64,000 nucleotides of DNA from the NCBI GenBank assembly GCA_002794735.1, contig NBAZ01000010.1, positions 558,001 to 622,000 on the forward strand, in the 5' to 3' direction. The notes beneath the pieces were generated by a model. It made no database searches. It had not been told where the DNA came from and worked only from the letters and a program-made list of their open reading frames with translations. Both the position numbers and the translations under genes were made by a program. Of the stretch, positions 47,381 to 58,719 are shown piece after piece. The stretch is from Pyrrhoderma lamaoense. Taxonomy: Eukaryota; Basidiomycota; Agaricomycetes; Hymenochaetales; Hymenochaetaceae. Each line of letters opens with the position of its first letter. Position 1 is the stretch's first letter.

Positions 47381-50300
47381 CATTCTCCAGTATTACTTGA
47401 GTCGTTTTTGTATCCTATTCATTGAGTTAGTGACACGAATGCAAAATAAATGTATATATAGATATAAATAAATTTGGAAGTAACAAAATGGAAATATCAG
47501 ATTGCAGAACTCGACATGAAGGCGAGTTATTATTGCATCCGGATTCCGCGGACTGAAAAGAAAAAGAAGTTGTTCAAAATGGCAATTTATCAAGTGTTGT
47601 CAGGAGTGGCCAGTCTGGAATAACAAGCTAAAGCTTCGTGGTAAACACTTCCCACAAGAAGACTGGGGGTATGAGAGTTCATGACAAACTCCAGTTTTTA
47701 CCGCGGAGAATAGGACAAAAAAGTGAGAGCAAATAAGGAACCAAGCATCTGCGTGTGAAAGCGTCTGCGTGTGAAAGAAGTATTTGGGCTGATAATATTA
47801 TACAAGGGGAGAAACATAGAGGTGTACGTAAGGCAATGTAAAAAGAGAATGCTCACCGTAACAGAAGTGAAATGGCTGTAAAACTGACGAGAGGCGGGAG
47901 AATTGTCTTGATGAATATTATGAAATTTACGTCGGAGATCTGTATAAACCCGGTACAATTAGAGCCATGTTCCAGTTTAAAGTGTAAGACTGTAAAACTT
48001 CGTAGACTGAACTTACATTCACTGGCATGCTCAAAATCATTGGGCCGATCTCCGTAACTGATCACATATTTCCCGAGGCGAATACCTGCATGTAGCTTTG
48101 CTCTGAGCACGTCACACTTGTTTAAGAACAGCACGAAGGTAGTCTTCGCAAGTAGCTGATTCTGTACGACACTCTTCCACAATAGAACACTATCTTCCTA
48201 TTTAGGGTGAATCATAATCACCGAAAAAGCGTGCACGTAGGTCGTCGGAGAAAGGGTATACAAGTTAAGGAAAGTTTGCGAGATATGTTGATGCGATGAA
48301 AGAGTGGCCAAGTTTCAACAATAAGATATTGATTAAAGAGCTCATAATTAGCCCTATTGCGTCCGCAGGAAGATGAATGCGAAGCACATACCAGTCGGTT
48401 AACAGTATTGTCTTCCATCAAAACTTGATCGAAACAGCTAATCGGCGCAAGGAAGATAATGGCATTCATATCATCGAAGAAAGGAACCCATGCAGCTACA
48501 ATTAGTATGTTCAGTCAGTTGGGGAAGAGGAGAGGCGTTAGTCGAATGGCAACGTACCTCTCTAAATTCGGAATGGGTATGAAATATAATTTAGAATAAA
48601 AGGTACGAGAAATTAAAATATAGATTAAGTTGAGAGTACTGAGGATACATACCAGCGATCTTTGTCCGCCGACATCATAAACCCTCCAGTTATGGCTTAC
48701 TAGGCTCCCTAAAAGCATGTTAGACTATATGTGCTAATAACAAATGATATAACCTACTGGTTTGCATAGTAAACCGATACTCTGTGACGCCCAGGGTCTT
48801 GAGCCGTGCCTTCAGAATGTCGTCTAAATACCATACCTACAGTCAGAGGATGGAACTGTTATGATATACGGAACTTACCATCAGTAGGAAGATAATTGAG
48901 GGATGTTATTCTTTCTAGGGAGTCTAGGAAGCTATAGAAAACGATATGAAAGTCTCCTCATCAGTTCACTTAACTACATTATCTTTCCTCTGGGGTTGAT
49001 TAGACAGAGGATGTTATAGCAACTTACAACCCGGGCATTTCTTCTAGCCGAAGCTTGTTCCGGCGTAACAAAGTACGCACGCGTCTGTCCGACCAGAGCG
49101 CGCATAAATCCGGACCACATGCATGCAAAACCCGGGTAGGGTCTTTTTCATCATTCCAGTCGACGCCATCTTCACCGATTCCTTTGATAAATTCAACCCG
49201 AGAATCAGTTCAGATTCGATTAAGAGTAATATATGTGAGCAAACCTTTCTCTGAACGTCCTGCATTTAGCATTTTGGTGAATGCTGTCTTCCACGCTGAC
49301 CCGCAAATACGGAAACCTCTTTCCCATTTGGTTTGGTTGCCAGAGTTAGCGGAGAAACAGCGTCCTGTGAAATCCCTGATTTGTCAAACGTCAAAAGAAA
49401 GAAGTGAGATTTGAAATTCACAGATATTTATCAGCTTATTAAGGAGAACAACGAACCATGCTTCTCAACAGAACTTGAACTAGAGGAAGGTGCATGTGAG
49501 TTTTCGATCTCGCGTAAAGAGGTGCCTGAAGCAGCCGCGACGGGCATAAGTCTTGAGAGCAAAACGGCCTCTGCCGCAAGTAATGGGAGAAGACGAGCTC
49601 GTAATGCAACATGAGCAGGTGTCATCAAATCTTCTTGATATAAAGCATCTGAGGCAGGGGAGCGACCGTTTGAAGAAGTCGGAGAAGGAAGATGAAAAAT
49701 AGAGGGCCCTGTGGGGGAAGTTGGTGTAGGGAGTGCAGAGTTACATTTTGAGTTGTTTGCAGGATTAAGCGAGAGTCCTTGAGCCTCTGCTGCGTCAGCA
49801 ATCGCATCGAGTATAAGGCGAACGGAACGGACAACGTTCAGCTGAACGACAGCCCTCCAGGAAAGGCGCTCAGCTCTGAAAGCACGAGGAGAGTTCATTA
49901 ACTGGAAGTCTGATATTATAAATTAGAATTATGAAGTATATGACAGATAGAGTAACCGAGCCACCTACTTTTCAATGTTGTTGATTTACCTGAGTATCAT
50001 AGCATATGATCAGTTATGAGGTATATGGGTAGAGTATATTGAAAATTGAAGAGTTTGTATCAACATACCGGACTCGCTTTGACCTAGGGGCAGATTAGTT
50101 AGATATGTTGTCCAGTAATCAGAGCTGTATCACAAGAGTGGCATACCTAGTAAAAGGATCTTGACAGGTTTAGGACCTTTCTTCTCTTCAGCGCGTTGTC
50201 GATTCAATTCTTCATCAATTAAGTCTGATATACGTTTGGCCTCTGCTGCAACTTGTAGACGCGCCGCCCGTTGTTGTGGAGTCTCATTTGGAGGGGGGCA

Positions 50301-50434
50301 AGAGCACGGGTAAGTGGGTCATCAGAGCCTAGCATACGAGCTCTTTCTGAAGCAGAATCAGACGCGCCTGGACGATCGTCGAAGACGACCTCCGGAGCAG
50401 GTTTGGGAGTGCGACGCTTTGGGTTTGCAACCAT
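47381..50434 (-). CDS. Heterotrimeric G-protein alpha subunit, large basidiomycete type
   Basis: GTP-switch subunit coupling seven-TM receptors to effectors at the plasma membrane. Start MVANPKRRTPKPAPEV at 50434. G1 GQSESGKST is spread over three exons (50147-50434, 50069-50083, 49969-49989), then NFQLMNSPRAFRAERLSW. A Ser/Pro-rich insertion follows in the helical domain (about 49430-49780), then VDWNDEKDPTRVLHACGPD, RLEEMPG, FLDSLERITSLNYLPTD, DDILKARLKTLGVTEYRFT (switch I), VYDVGGQRSLRAAWVPFFDD (G3), LNKCD (G4) and FTSVT|DTKTTQVILEN (G5). There is no N-terminal Gly2 myristoylation site. Single-base losses are inferred at the G6 run 50293-50298 and CCC 49300-49302. A 4-nt micro-exon (48558-48561) supplies the RA of SLRAAW. 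The terminal alpha5 helix that contacts receptors is not placed with confidence. Confidence 0.92.
47748..47779. repeat. 16-bp tandem duplication inside a G-alpha intron
   Basis: Two adjacent copies of TCTGCGTGTGAAAG followed by CG or AA (14 of 16 positions identical). They lie within the unusually long (about 430 bp) intron between the FTSVT and DTKTT exons. Confidence 0.7.
48558..48561 (-). other. Probable 4-nt micro-exon (AGAG) of the G-alpha gene
   Basis: On the minus strand the order is ...AGATCGCTG|gtatgt...gaatttag|AGAG|gtacgt...aattgtag|CTGCATGGG. Both flanking introns have good donors and acceptors. Including AGAG changes CTG + CT into CTG AGA GCT, giving the near-invariant SLRAAWVP with correct phase; skipping it breaks the frame. 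Confidence 0.78.
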
Positions 50435-50543
50435 TGTCTAGACCACGACGAGGGAGATCACTTGGGGGTGATGGTGGAATGAGACTGAAAGCCTGAAGAG
50501 AGTGATGGGGATGTTTTCCAAGGAAGCGAAGAAGTTCAAAGTG

Positions 50544-50894
50544 TCAGGAAGAGTGTCGAGCAAGTCCGCCGCGTTTTATAACATCAATTTCATTTCCAAT
50601 TTTTTTAATTATTTTTTTCACCTTTTTTCTGGCCTTATTTTTCACTTGCAGCATATGCATCTCCATCCTAATTTTTTTCATTAGTCCATCCTCGCTTTCG
50701 TGGGCTTCTCCGGCTATCTGCTGACCAGCAATCGACGAAGCCGATGGTGAAGTGATCTCTAGTTGGATACCGTTAGCTGACTCTGGATTTTGAAAACCCG
50801 CATCCGTTTTCGGCAAGGTTACGCTCAGCTCCCCACCGCCTGCGAGTCTACTTCCATCCTCATTAAAATCCTGATTTATCCATTCTTCACTCAT
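50544..50894 (-). CDS. Small hypothetical protein (116 aa) or upstream ORF of G-alpha
   Basis: Single-exon ORF from the ATG at 50894, ending 109 bp upstream of the G-alpha start on the same strand. The N-terminal half is acidic and polar (MSEEWINQDFNEDGSRL). The C-terminal third is a basic predicted helix (KKIRMEMHMLQVKNKARKK, then KKIIKKIGNEID). No known domain, signal or TM segment. The closeness suggests either a separate small gene or a long uORF in the G-alpha leader. Coding support is moderate (length, composition, clear ATG). Confidence 0.4.
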   Translation of the reverse strand: MSEEWINQDFNEDGSRLAGGGELSVTLPKTDAGFQNPESANGIQLEITSPSASSIAGQQIAGEAHESEDGLMKKIRMEMHMLQVKNKARKKVKKIIKKIGNEIDVIKRGGLARHSS

Positions 50895-53096
50895 TGACTA
50901 CTCGGCCTCTAATATCCTCCATAAGCCGCGACGCTCAGCCCGCATAAGCTTTCGGTCGCAGTTAGGCCGACAGCGACACATCAACTTCCAACATACTTAT
51001 CTCGAACCGACTTCTCAACTGAATCATAATCAGCGTTAACCCCTTCTTGGAGCTCTTCTCCATGCCCTCTTAATCTAGCCATATTATATCCGGGATCACA
51101 ATTGGCCTCTCCTCGCTACTTCCCAAGTTTTATTACTGCTCTTGTACTCGCCTTCTTCCACTAGATCGCCCGCATTTTTGCCAAATTCCGTACTTTCGCC
51201 AGGATCCCCAATACTTCCCGGATGCGTTCATCGGCTCTGCTTCTCTTCTTGTAACTCGTGTCTATCAAATACAGTATGTCTCTCCACCTCGGATAGAATC
51301 CACATCTAAAGTCACTTGCAAATGTTGCGGCTCTTTTTTAAACCGCCGTAACCTACTTGCTGATCCGACTGCAATGGGAATGACGGGAGAACTACCCCCA
51401 AGCGCTATCTGAAAAAGGAAGAATTTCGTTGTCACCTACTCTGTCCAAAGTTATCCATAACTCACTCTCACTGAACTTCACTGCGTGGGCATCATCACAG
51501 AAAATTCTTTTGGACACTGCCCACGCCCTCATGCAACATGTCTTCTAGCTTTTCACTTACGCCTTCTGGAACTTAACGTTTCACAGCCTATTCACTCTCA
51601 TGTGTAAGGAGAAGTCAGATTGTGCCTCGTGTCCTCCCTTGTCTGACACTCGATGTGTATGCCAATGTTATCAGTACATAATGGGACTATCTTCGTTCTC
51701 CCTAGTTCATAAGTACCCCGACCCCGCAGATCTATATACCAACGGAAATTGTCTGTACCGTACCACCGGGTAGACACAGCTGATAATGGACTAATTTGTT
51801 TATAAGTCGCAAATTAGCCTTAGAATTTGCTGTTTGTCGTTTATGATCTTTATTAGATAACGAATGTGTGTTTCATTGCGTCGATACTAACAGCAGCACC
51901 ACTCGACAAAAGAATGGACGTCTTGGTTAATCATGCTACTAACATGTTGTTTATCAAGTTAGAAGGTATAAATCCATGTTCAACTAAAACGCACAAGTAC
52001 ATGTAAGTCCCCACTAGAATTCATCATCTCACAATTATCTGGGTCTCGGCTACATCATATGAAATTCAACCCTAACGATGGATCAAAGTTTTTGGGTGGC
52101 TTCTGGGCTACAATTTACATGCGCATGCTAGTTGTAACGAGGAAGGCCACGACAAAGAAAGCGCGCCAGAAACATCGTAATGAAATACTCAAAAAAGGAA
52201 GGTATATGGAGCTTCGGATGTCCCGGCTAGCTGTCTCATAAACATGAGCCACAATAAAGAATGTCAGTATTTTTTGGAAAACTTGTCATCTTTTCAAGCC
52301 GCATTATAAACTCCAGGCACAGAGAAGTAACCTGCTTATTTTTTCTTTCTTGGGTTTATTATCAAATTTAAGGATTTAAGTTCAAAGAAGTTTCCAAGGA
52401 TTAAAGAAGGGGGTCTGTAAGTGGAGACTTTTTTGCATCCACCTACATAACCCCCTCCCCCCTCGGGATTTTCCCCTTTTCATTAAGCAAAACGAGGAAA
52501 AATGCACGACTACGTCCATGTGATTTCGATCAGATCATATACGGCTTAATATTCTTATCACGCCGTAAAGGGTAACCCAAACTGCTATTTCTCTGTTGTA
52601 TCTTTTTCGGGTAACGAAATTCCAGCCTAGCATAAGATCTGAGAGATGAGCATTTGATCCTGAAACATTTTAACATGGATGTTTAGAATATCGAGAAACG
52701 TAATGATATCAAAGAAAATGGGGTACCGGTTTTATATTCTATGTAAGAGTGTCTTCATATCATTCAGAGATAAGATATAAGGTTTCAATCATTCATTGAT
52801 TCAATCATTTGACGAAGGTCAAATCTTTTGGATATTTTAGGCGCATAGATTGGGATGATCATGTGTATATACCTGTTTGTACTGCCCTCACAACGTTCTA
52901 CTATACTTGCCTAAAAAGGGAATAGATATACTTAGTCACGTGGAGCGATCTACGCGGTCCGCACGGTCCATTTTAGCCACCCACTTGGACACATTGCATC
53001 ATGCTCAGTAATATCAGACGAAAATAAAGAGTATATCAACATGTAACCTGGTATTTTTCGTCTTTGTACACACGCACTACATACCTAGTCATCGAG
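50895..53096. other. Intergenic, 2.2 kb
   Basis: No spliced gene or domain found. A 60-codon Lys/Arg-rich ORF at 52059-52241 is unsupported. A C-rich run lies near 52450-52462. Confidence 0.45.
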
Positions 53097-55140
53097 ATGT
53101 CATCTTCAGCAGTATTTGTATTACACTGGGGAATAATCGCAACAGGGAAGATCTCTTCCGTATTTGTCAAGGACTTAGTCTTGCCTCTGAGCGGAAGATC
53201 AGTCCCAGATGTAGCACACGCAGTAGTTGCCGTCGGCTCTCGTTCTATTACAAAAGCCCAGGAATTCATTGGGAGTTTCTGCCCTGATGGTGCGAGCGCA
53301 CAGATTGCAGGTTTGACAGATAGGAAGAAACCTATCGCATACGGAAGCTACGCTGAAGTATATGCTGACGAGGTTAGTCAGTTTTCTAAGTCCTAAACTA
53401 CTCTTGGGGAACCTTTTTGGACTTAATAGATTAATTAAACTAAATACCCAATCACTGCTCTCCTTATATCTGACGTGAAGAACGTGGATATAATATATAT
53501 CGGAACACCGCACACTGGTCATGTAAGATATACGAGAAATTTTCTGTTGCCTTACCTTACAAATTGTTTCTATCGGATCACCGAATTTCGGTCACCATAG
53601 TTTGAAGATGCAAAAAATGCATTGAGCGCGGGGAAGCATGTCCTACTCGAAAAGGTGAGCAACTAAACTCGTTCAATATATCAACTGAAGTGAAAAGTTT
53701 CAAACATACATGATATGGATGATGGTAGCCAGCATGCCTGAACCAAGCCGAATTTAAAGTACTTTCAAAGCTAGCGAAGTCAAACAACCTCTTTCTCATG
53801 GAAGCAGTGTGGACCCGCTTCTTCCCTCTTACATTTGCCCTTGAAGAAGCACTTTTCAAAGAAGCTGTAATTGGTGAAATTAGGCGCCTCGAGGCAGACT
53901 TCAGTATTGATTTTATTGATGGTAAGTTTTGTAAAGATCCGACAATAAAGATTAATGCTCCTTTTGTACTCGAAACAAACACATCGGGATTTGACACATA
54001 ACCTTTCTTCAGTCGTTGATGAGGAAAACCGTTTGCTGAATGCTAATCTTGCCGGGGGAGGACTATTGGACTTGGGTCCATATCCACTTGTTTGGTTAGT
54101 CTACTATTACTTACTGTCCTAAAAGGATTATATTGCCCCCAACCCCCATCCACTTTGATTCCGTTGAAACTAAAACTAAAACTAAAACTAAAAACGTCAT
54201 AACAAATTATGTTTTTATTAAATCTGAAAATTAAATAACCAGGGCTCTACTCGTTCTATATAATCACCCGCAGAACAAACGCTCTCCACCTTCCTTGATC
54301 AAAGCTTCCATGCAAAAATATGAGAAGACAGGTGTAGACCTTCACACGAATTGGACGCTTGACTTCCCCTCCATCGGTTCGGTCGGCGCTCGGGCGAGTT
54401 TGAGCACTAGTATCGGTGTGAACAGCCCACGCGACGTCGTCGTGCGCATTCAGGGAACTGCTGGGTTAGTAAACATATTTATCATTTCTTTACTCTCTTG
54501 ATGTGTAGCCTCGCATCAAGCCCCCTGAAAAAGTATTTTATGAAACCAAAATATCAAAAAGAACTCTATAATACTTTCTCTAAAGAAAATTGAAAGCTAA
54601 TTTTTGATATTAATCTGTATGGTCTACATTTCTTTCCCTAAAACCTACATGGATCCATAGAGAGGTGTTACTACCCTGGGCCACAGCTCGCCCGGAACGT
54701 TTCACGATTCGGAAGTCTAAGGTCGGTCGTGGCCCTCAAGAATACACGGAAGAAGTACATGAATTCCCTATACAAGGGATGGGCCTCCATTGGGAAGCCG
54801 ATGCTGTTGCCCGGGACATTCGAGGTCAGCCACCTCCTCCCCTCCTCTTGCCTTTCACTCCCTCCTAGTACGATCCCGTCTTTCCATATGCCCATACTCG
54901 CATCTCCTTCTTCTACCCCCCCCCCCTCCCTTCTACTCATCTATCCTTAACTGAAACGACCCTCTCTCTGGTCTCTCCCTCGAGTAAAAAGAATACTAAC
55001 CTTTATATTATGTAGATGGTAAGATCGAGAATGAGCGCATGCCCCATGAAGAAACTCTATTGGAACTGGCTATATTTGATGAAGTCCGGCGTCAAGGAGG
55101 TTATGTCTACCCGGAGGGACTAGAAAAAGTTACGGAATAA
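53097..55140 (+). CDS. Gfo/Idh/MocA-family NAD(P)-dependent oxidoreductase (dihydrodiol/xylose dehydrogenase-like)
   Basis: Starts at ATG 53097. The N-terminal Rossmann fold begins VLHWGIIATGKISSVFVKDL (GxxxxGxI/A loop), then VVAVGSRSITKAQEF. Small exons give NVDIIYIGTPHTGH, FEDAKNALSAGKHVLLEK| and PACLNQAEFK, the EKP motif with the conserved Lys split by an intron. LFLMEAVWTRFFPL, NRLLNANLAGGGLLDLGPYP and LHWEADAVARDIR mark the C-terminal alpha/beta domain, ending GGYVYPEGLEKVTE. This order is typical of fungal relatives of dimeric dihydrodiol dehydrogenase and NADP-dependent D-xylose dehydrogenase; substrate unproven. All splice phases close and no frame break is seen. The intron near 54110-54240 holds an (ACTAAA)n repeat, and the one at 54824-55015 is unusually long and C-rich. 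Confidence 0.92.
54168..54195. repeat. (ACTAAA)4 intronic repeat
   Basis: Four tandem ACTAAA units within an intron of the Gfo/Idh/MocA gene. Each contains a CTAAA sequence close to the fungal branch-point consensus. Confidence 0.8.
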
Positions 55141-55734
55141 ACCATATTTTTTTCTTTACTTCAATATTTCGTAAGGACGTTAAGACAAGTTGTGCTCTTG
55201 TTTCTCCCTTGGCGATGAATTTCGTCTGTTGAATAATAACAATAATGGTTAGCTATGGTTATTTTCTTATCAAACAACAATTTCAATATTTTTTGATGAT
55301 AACAAATGTTACTTTCAAAGTAATCAATCGAACAAATTCAAATTCAGTTCTTTGCTTGATATTTGTAATCCCAAGTTATGAATAGTGATTCGTTTTATTT
55401 CATTTATTTATTTGAAATTGTACTATACATGCACAGACCCCCATTACTCATAAACATTAAAAACAAGGGACAAGCACCTTCATTGTCCCATAAAAAATAG
55501 TATACATTTGCATGCTCCTAGTCAGCCTTTGGGTGGGGGGTTGTACACGATCGAAATCTATATGATCGTTATCCAATTTGATAAAACGGTATTCTGAAAC
55601 TGTCAAAGAACATATCCTCGTCGAGGACAAATCCGATACGAGAAAAAAGTTAACATCATATCTAGATTGTCCTCCTTCCAAACAATACATGACCGAAAAA
55701 CGTGAGTGTAGAATAGCGTAGAAAAACCAGTTTC
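55141..55734. other. Convergent intergenic spacer
   Basis: AT-rich 3' region shared by the oxidoreductase (+) and desaturase (-) genes. The 77-codon ORF 55457-55690 has no features. Confidence 0.5.
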
Positions 55735-57369
55735 TCAGCCGAGCAAGCCCTCTCCATCAGAAACAGCAGTAGATGAATTGTATGGTGAGCTCATTTCGTT
55801 GTAGCGGGCCACACGAAGCTTCTGAGAAGGAGGAATTGCACGTTCTTCGCTACCGTGAGGCTGACCACCATGGAGAACACCGACACGCTTCATAGCGAGT
55901 AACTAACGGAAGATGTAAGTGAACGTTTGAGATCAACAAATAGCGAGAAAAGCTTACGTTATGGGCAGCATTAGAGTGATCATAGACACCTCCAAAGAAG
56001 GCAGTAGTTGCGTCTTTACCGATATTTTTAGCAAGTAAGTGACGACCACCGGGATGCTCATCCATGAAAGAGGTCATGTCGTGAATAAAGCCAGCTACGG
56101 CGATCAATGGTCGCTTCTCCGATTGTTTTTGGACTAGAAAGAGAGGACAATGCGATCAGTTAAAGAGATTAGGCACAGAGGATAAAAACGTACAGCTTTC
56201 ATATGAGATAACTGGAAGATCACTATTGTCATGAGGCCACTCAATCTTTTCTTGGTTGCACGTAGCTTCTTGAGCTGCATCGTCAACTGGCCCTTGCGGA
56301 CTTCATTGTCAGGGAAGCTCTTTAAGTGACTCGCGAGACCCAATTGCGACATGCACCAGATAAACCATTTTGTTGGATCATACTGGTACCATCTAATCGC
56401 ATTACGGTAGTCCATAGGGAATTGGTGGTGGAAGTTGTGGTAACCTTCTCCGATAGTTACAAAGGCCGTGATCATGTGGTCACGAGGAGTATGTTTATCA
56501 TCGAATGGTGTTTCCCCAAGCCAGTGTGCAAGCGAGTTGACACAGAAGGTTGAATGATGGACAAAAGTCAACCGTGCAGCTCCAGCGTAGATAAACCACC
56601 AAGCCAATCGCCCCAAAGTAGACCAGGGATTACGGTAGGAACACCGAATCCCATACAGAGAATCAAAGGGACGTACCAGCGGTGTTGCCATCTTACCACA
56701 GCGCTCTTAGACAAGTCACTGACATCAGCAACACCGGGTTTGATGCGAGGCTTAACCAACATCCAGCCGATGTGGGACCACCAGAAACCTCTGTGAGCAT
56801 TGTATGGGTCGAGTTCGGTATCGGTATAACGATGGTGTGCCCGATGACCACGGCACCACCATTTGATAGAGCCCTCGACAGCACCAGTACCAGCTGCAGC
56901 AAGGAAGTATTCCAGTGGCTTGGAGGCGTTATAAGAACGATGAGCCCACAGACGATGATATCCTATAGGAATGTAATTTTAGACACAGTTTGCATCCGGT
57001 ATTACAGTAAGTACACACCTGCGGTGATCCCAAGACCAGTGAAAAAGTAGTAGAGCACAGCGAATATCGCGGTACTCGTCTTGAGAGGAACATTTAGTGC
57101 CCCAACGATAGCGATCGTAGGGGTAATAGTAAGGACCATAAGCGAGATATAGTTCAATTCTTGGAGAATATTGTTCCAAGTGACAGGAGGTCTTGGTTTG
57201 CTATTTCGGAGAGTGTGAGCAACGTAGTTGTCGGGAATGTTGAGATCAATGGGTTGCTCCTCCTTGAAGGACTTTGACTTGCGACCTCCAAGTTTTGGTG
57301 AAGTGGGCGGAGACATTTCTGCCACCTCCGGGGAGGAGTTTTACGCGTTGGTTTTAATACGTCGGACAT
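55735..57369 (-). CDS. OLE1: Acyl-CoA delta-9 (stearoyl-CoA) desaturase fused to cytochrome b5
   Basis: ER-membrane enzyme that introduces the 9,10 double bond in palmitoyl- and stearoyl-CoA. Start at [12 protein letters not shown] (57369), then [19 protein letters not shown] and TM pair 1. The three His boxes are HRLWAH, HRAHH and HNFHH (in [16 protein letters not shown]). After the catalytic domain comes DLPVISYES and a C-terminal cytochrome b5 domain ([20 protein letters not shown], with heme-ligand His in HPGG). The tail runs to the TGA at 55735-55737. Introns lie near 57015-56965, 56195-56110 and 55957-55893. Three single-base losses are inferred: the GGGG run 57330-57333 (joins TPPPEVAEMS), AAA 56593-56595 (GDWLGG to FIYAGAARL) and TTTT 56247-56250 (ATKK to IEWPHDN). 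The alternative start MSPPTSPK at 57316 avoids the first. Confidence 0.94.
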
Positions 57370-58719
57370 GGCGGTCTCGAGCGTAGCTAGGATTGTTGCC
57401 AGACGTCGGTCAAGTCGTCGGCGTTGGTAGTGGGAGAAGAAGAGAGAAGAAAAAAAACTGGGGAGGAGCCAACGCTCGACGTGGGTTTTTTATTTGGAGT
57501 CGGCTCGGGAAAGAATTCCAAAGCCAAAATCCACAACGGTTGGGGATCGGCACTCTCCGCTCTGGGGAACTCTCGTCCGTTCTCCTCCATTGTATCAATC
57601 TCTCCTCTCGCTCAAGTCGACTGACAAGCTTTTCAAGTCGTACTCTCGCCGACTTGTTCCATCCTTCTCGGCCCTTTCTTTTGCTTTTCCCCTCCGCGTT
57701 TGGGTCATTTTCGAAAGGTTTCCAACAACTTACTCACGCCACCGAGTCACGTGTTTATTTCTTCGTTGGGGTTTTTATCTCAATTCATGCTGCTCCAGCG
57801 TTGCACATCCACCGGCTCAGGCAACGGGGTGACTTTTGCATGTTATTTTATCAGCCTAATTACTCCGAGTGCACAGCTCCTGCACCACAGCCCTCTCCGC
57901 TGTAAAAAGCAATCGATGATCTACATGGGTTTGACCTTAAAATTCTAAAAATATAATGCCCAAAAAATCAATGTTAGACTTTCTGGAGTGTTTATATATG
58001 ATCGTTCTTACTTATCTTTGTTACTGCCGGAGCAATCTTCTTGATGCCTGTACCCTTGATAACTACACCCTAAGGTCGAGATCGAGCCCTTTCTCATCAT
58101 TTGTTGTCATTGATATCACATTTTATGAAATCATCGGTATCATGTCTTTGACACGGTATAGTTGCTTGTAGACACGTATAAAATACTACTACTATGCACT
58201 ACGTCCCTACTTGCTAGGCTATCCTGAAGCCTCTACAGTAGATAGTGTGTGATTTGGTTCTCTCTCATTAAGCCTCCTCTTTTCTTAAGATTAATCAACA
58301 TTGAGTTAGAAATTATAGTACAATCTTGTATGATGCCTACGACAACTTATAATACTATCTCAGATTAGGTTACGTGTCACTTATATGCCAAATGTAACAT
58401 GATATGTCATTTTACATGGAACAAGTAGCACATGGATCGAATCCTGATGAAGTGGCTTCATCAATAACTAAAGACAGAAATGTACTAATATGGTATAATG
58501 ATGGGATTCACAAAAACGCGTCACGTCACGTGTACTCTTGTTCGGTCTTCGCGTCAAGCACACATTGGAAATACTAAATTCGACTTCTGTGCCTTTCAAT
58601 ATCAATAACTCAGCTTGCGCAGTGACAGCGATCAATTTAAAGTCGTACTTTAACCTGGAGCTCTTGGAATCTCCTCAGAAAAACTATCGAACGGGGGAAA
58701 AGGGTGTCTGCCAGTTGTG
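57370..58719. promoter_or_regulatory. Divergent upstream region of OLE1 and PDS5
   Basis: 1.35 kb between two head-to-head starts. Next to OLE1 it is CT-rich, as in highly expressed fungal promoters (57380-57760), which produces a spurious 170-codon plus-strand ORF. The PDS5 side is AT-rich. No specific element assigned. Confidence 0.4.

Noticed and set aside
23124..50434. Receptor and G-alpha genes as a linked signalling module
   Set aside because: They are 24 kb apart with unrelated genes between; proximity alone does not support pairing.
57393..57905. 170-codon plus-strand ORF
   Set aside because: It lies in the CT-rich OLE1 upstream region, has Ser/Phe/Leu low-complexity content, overlaps several equal-length ORFs in other frames and shows no domain.
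58432..58462. tRNA B-box-like GGATCGAATCC
   Set aside because: No A box or cloverleaf arms could be drawn around it.
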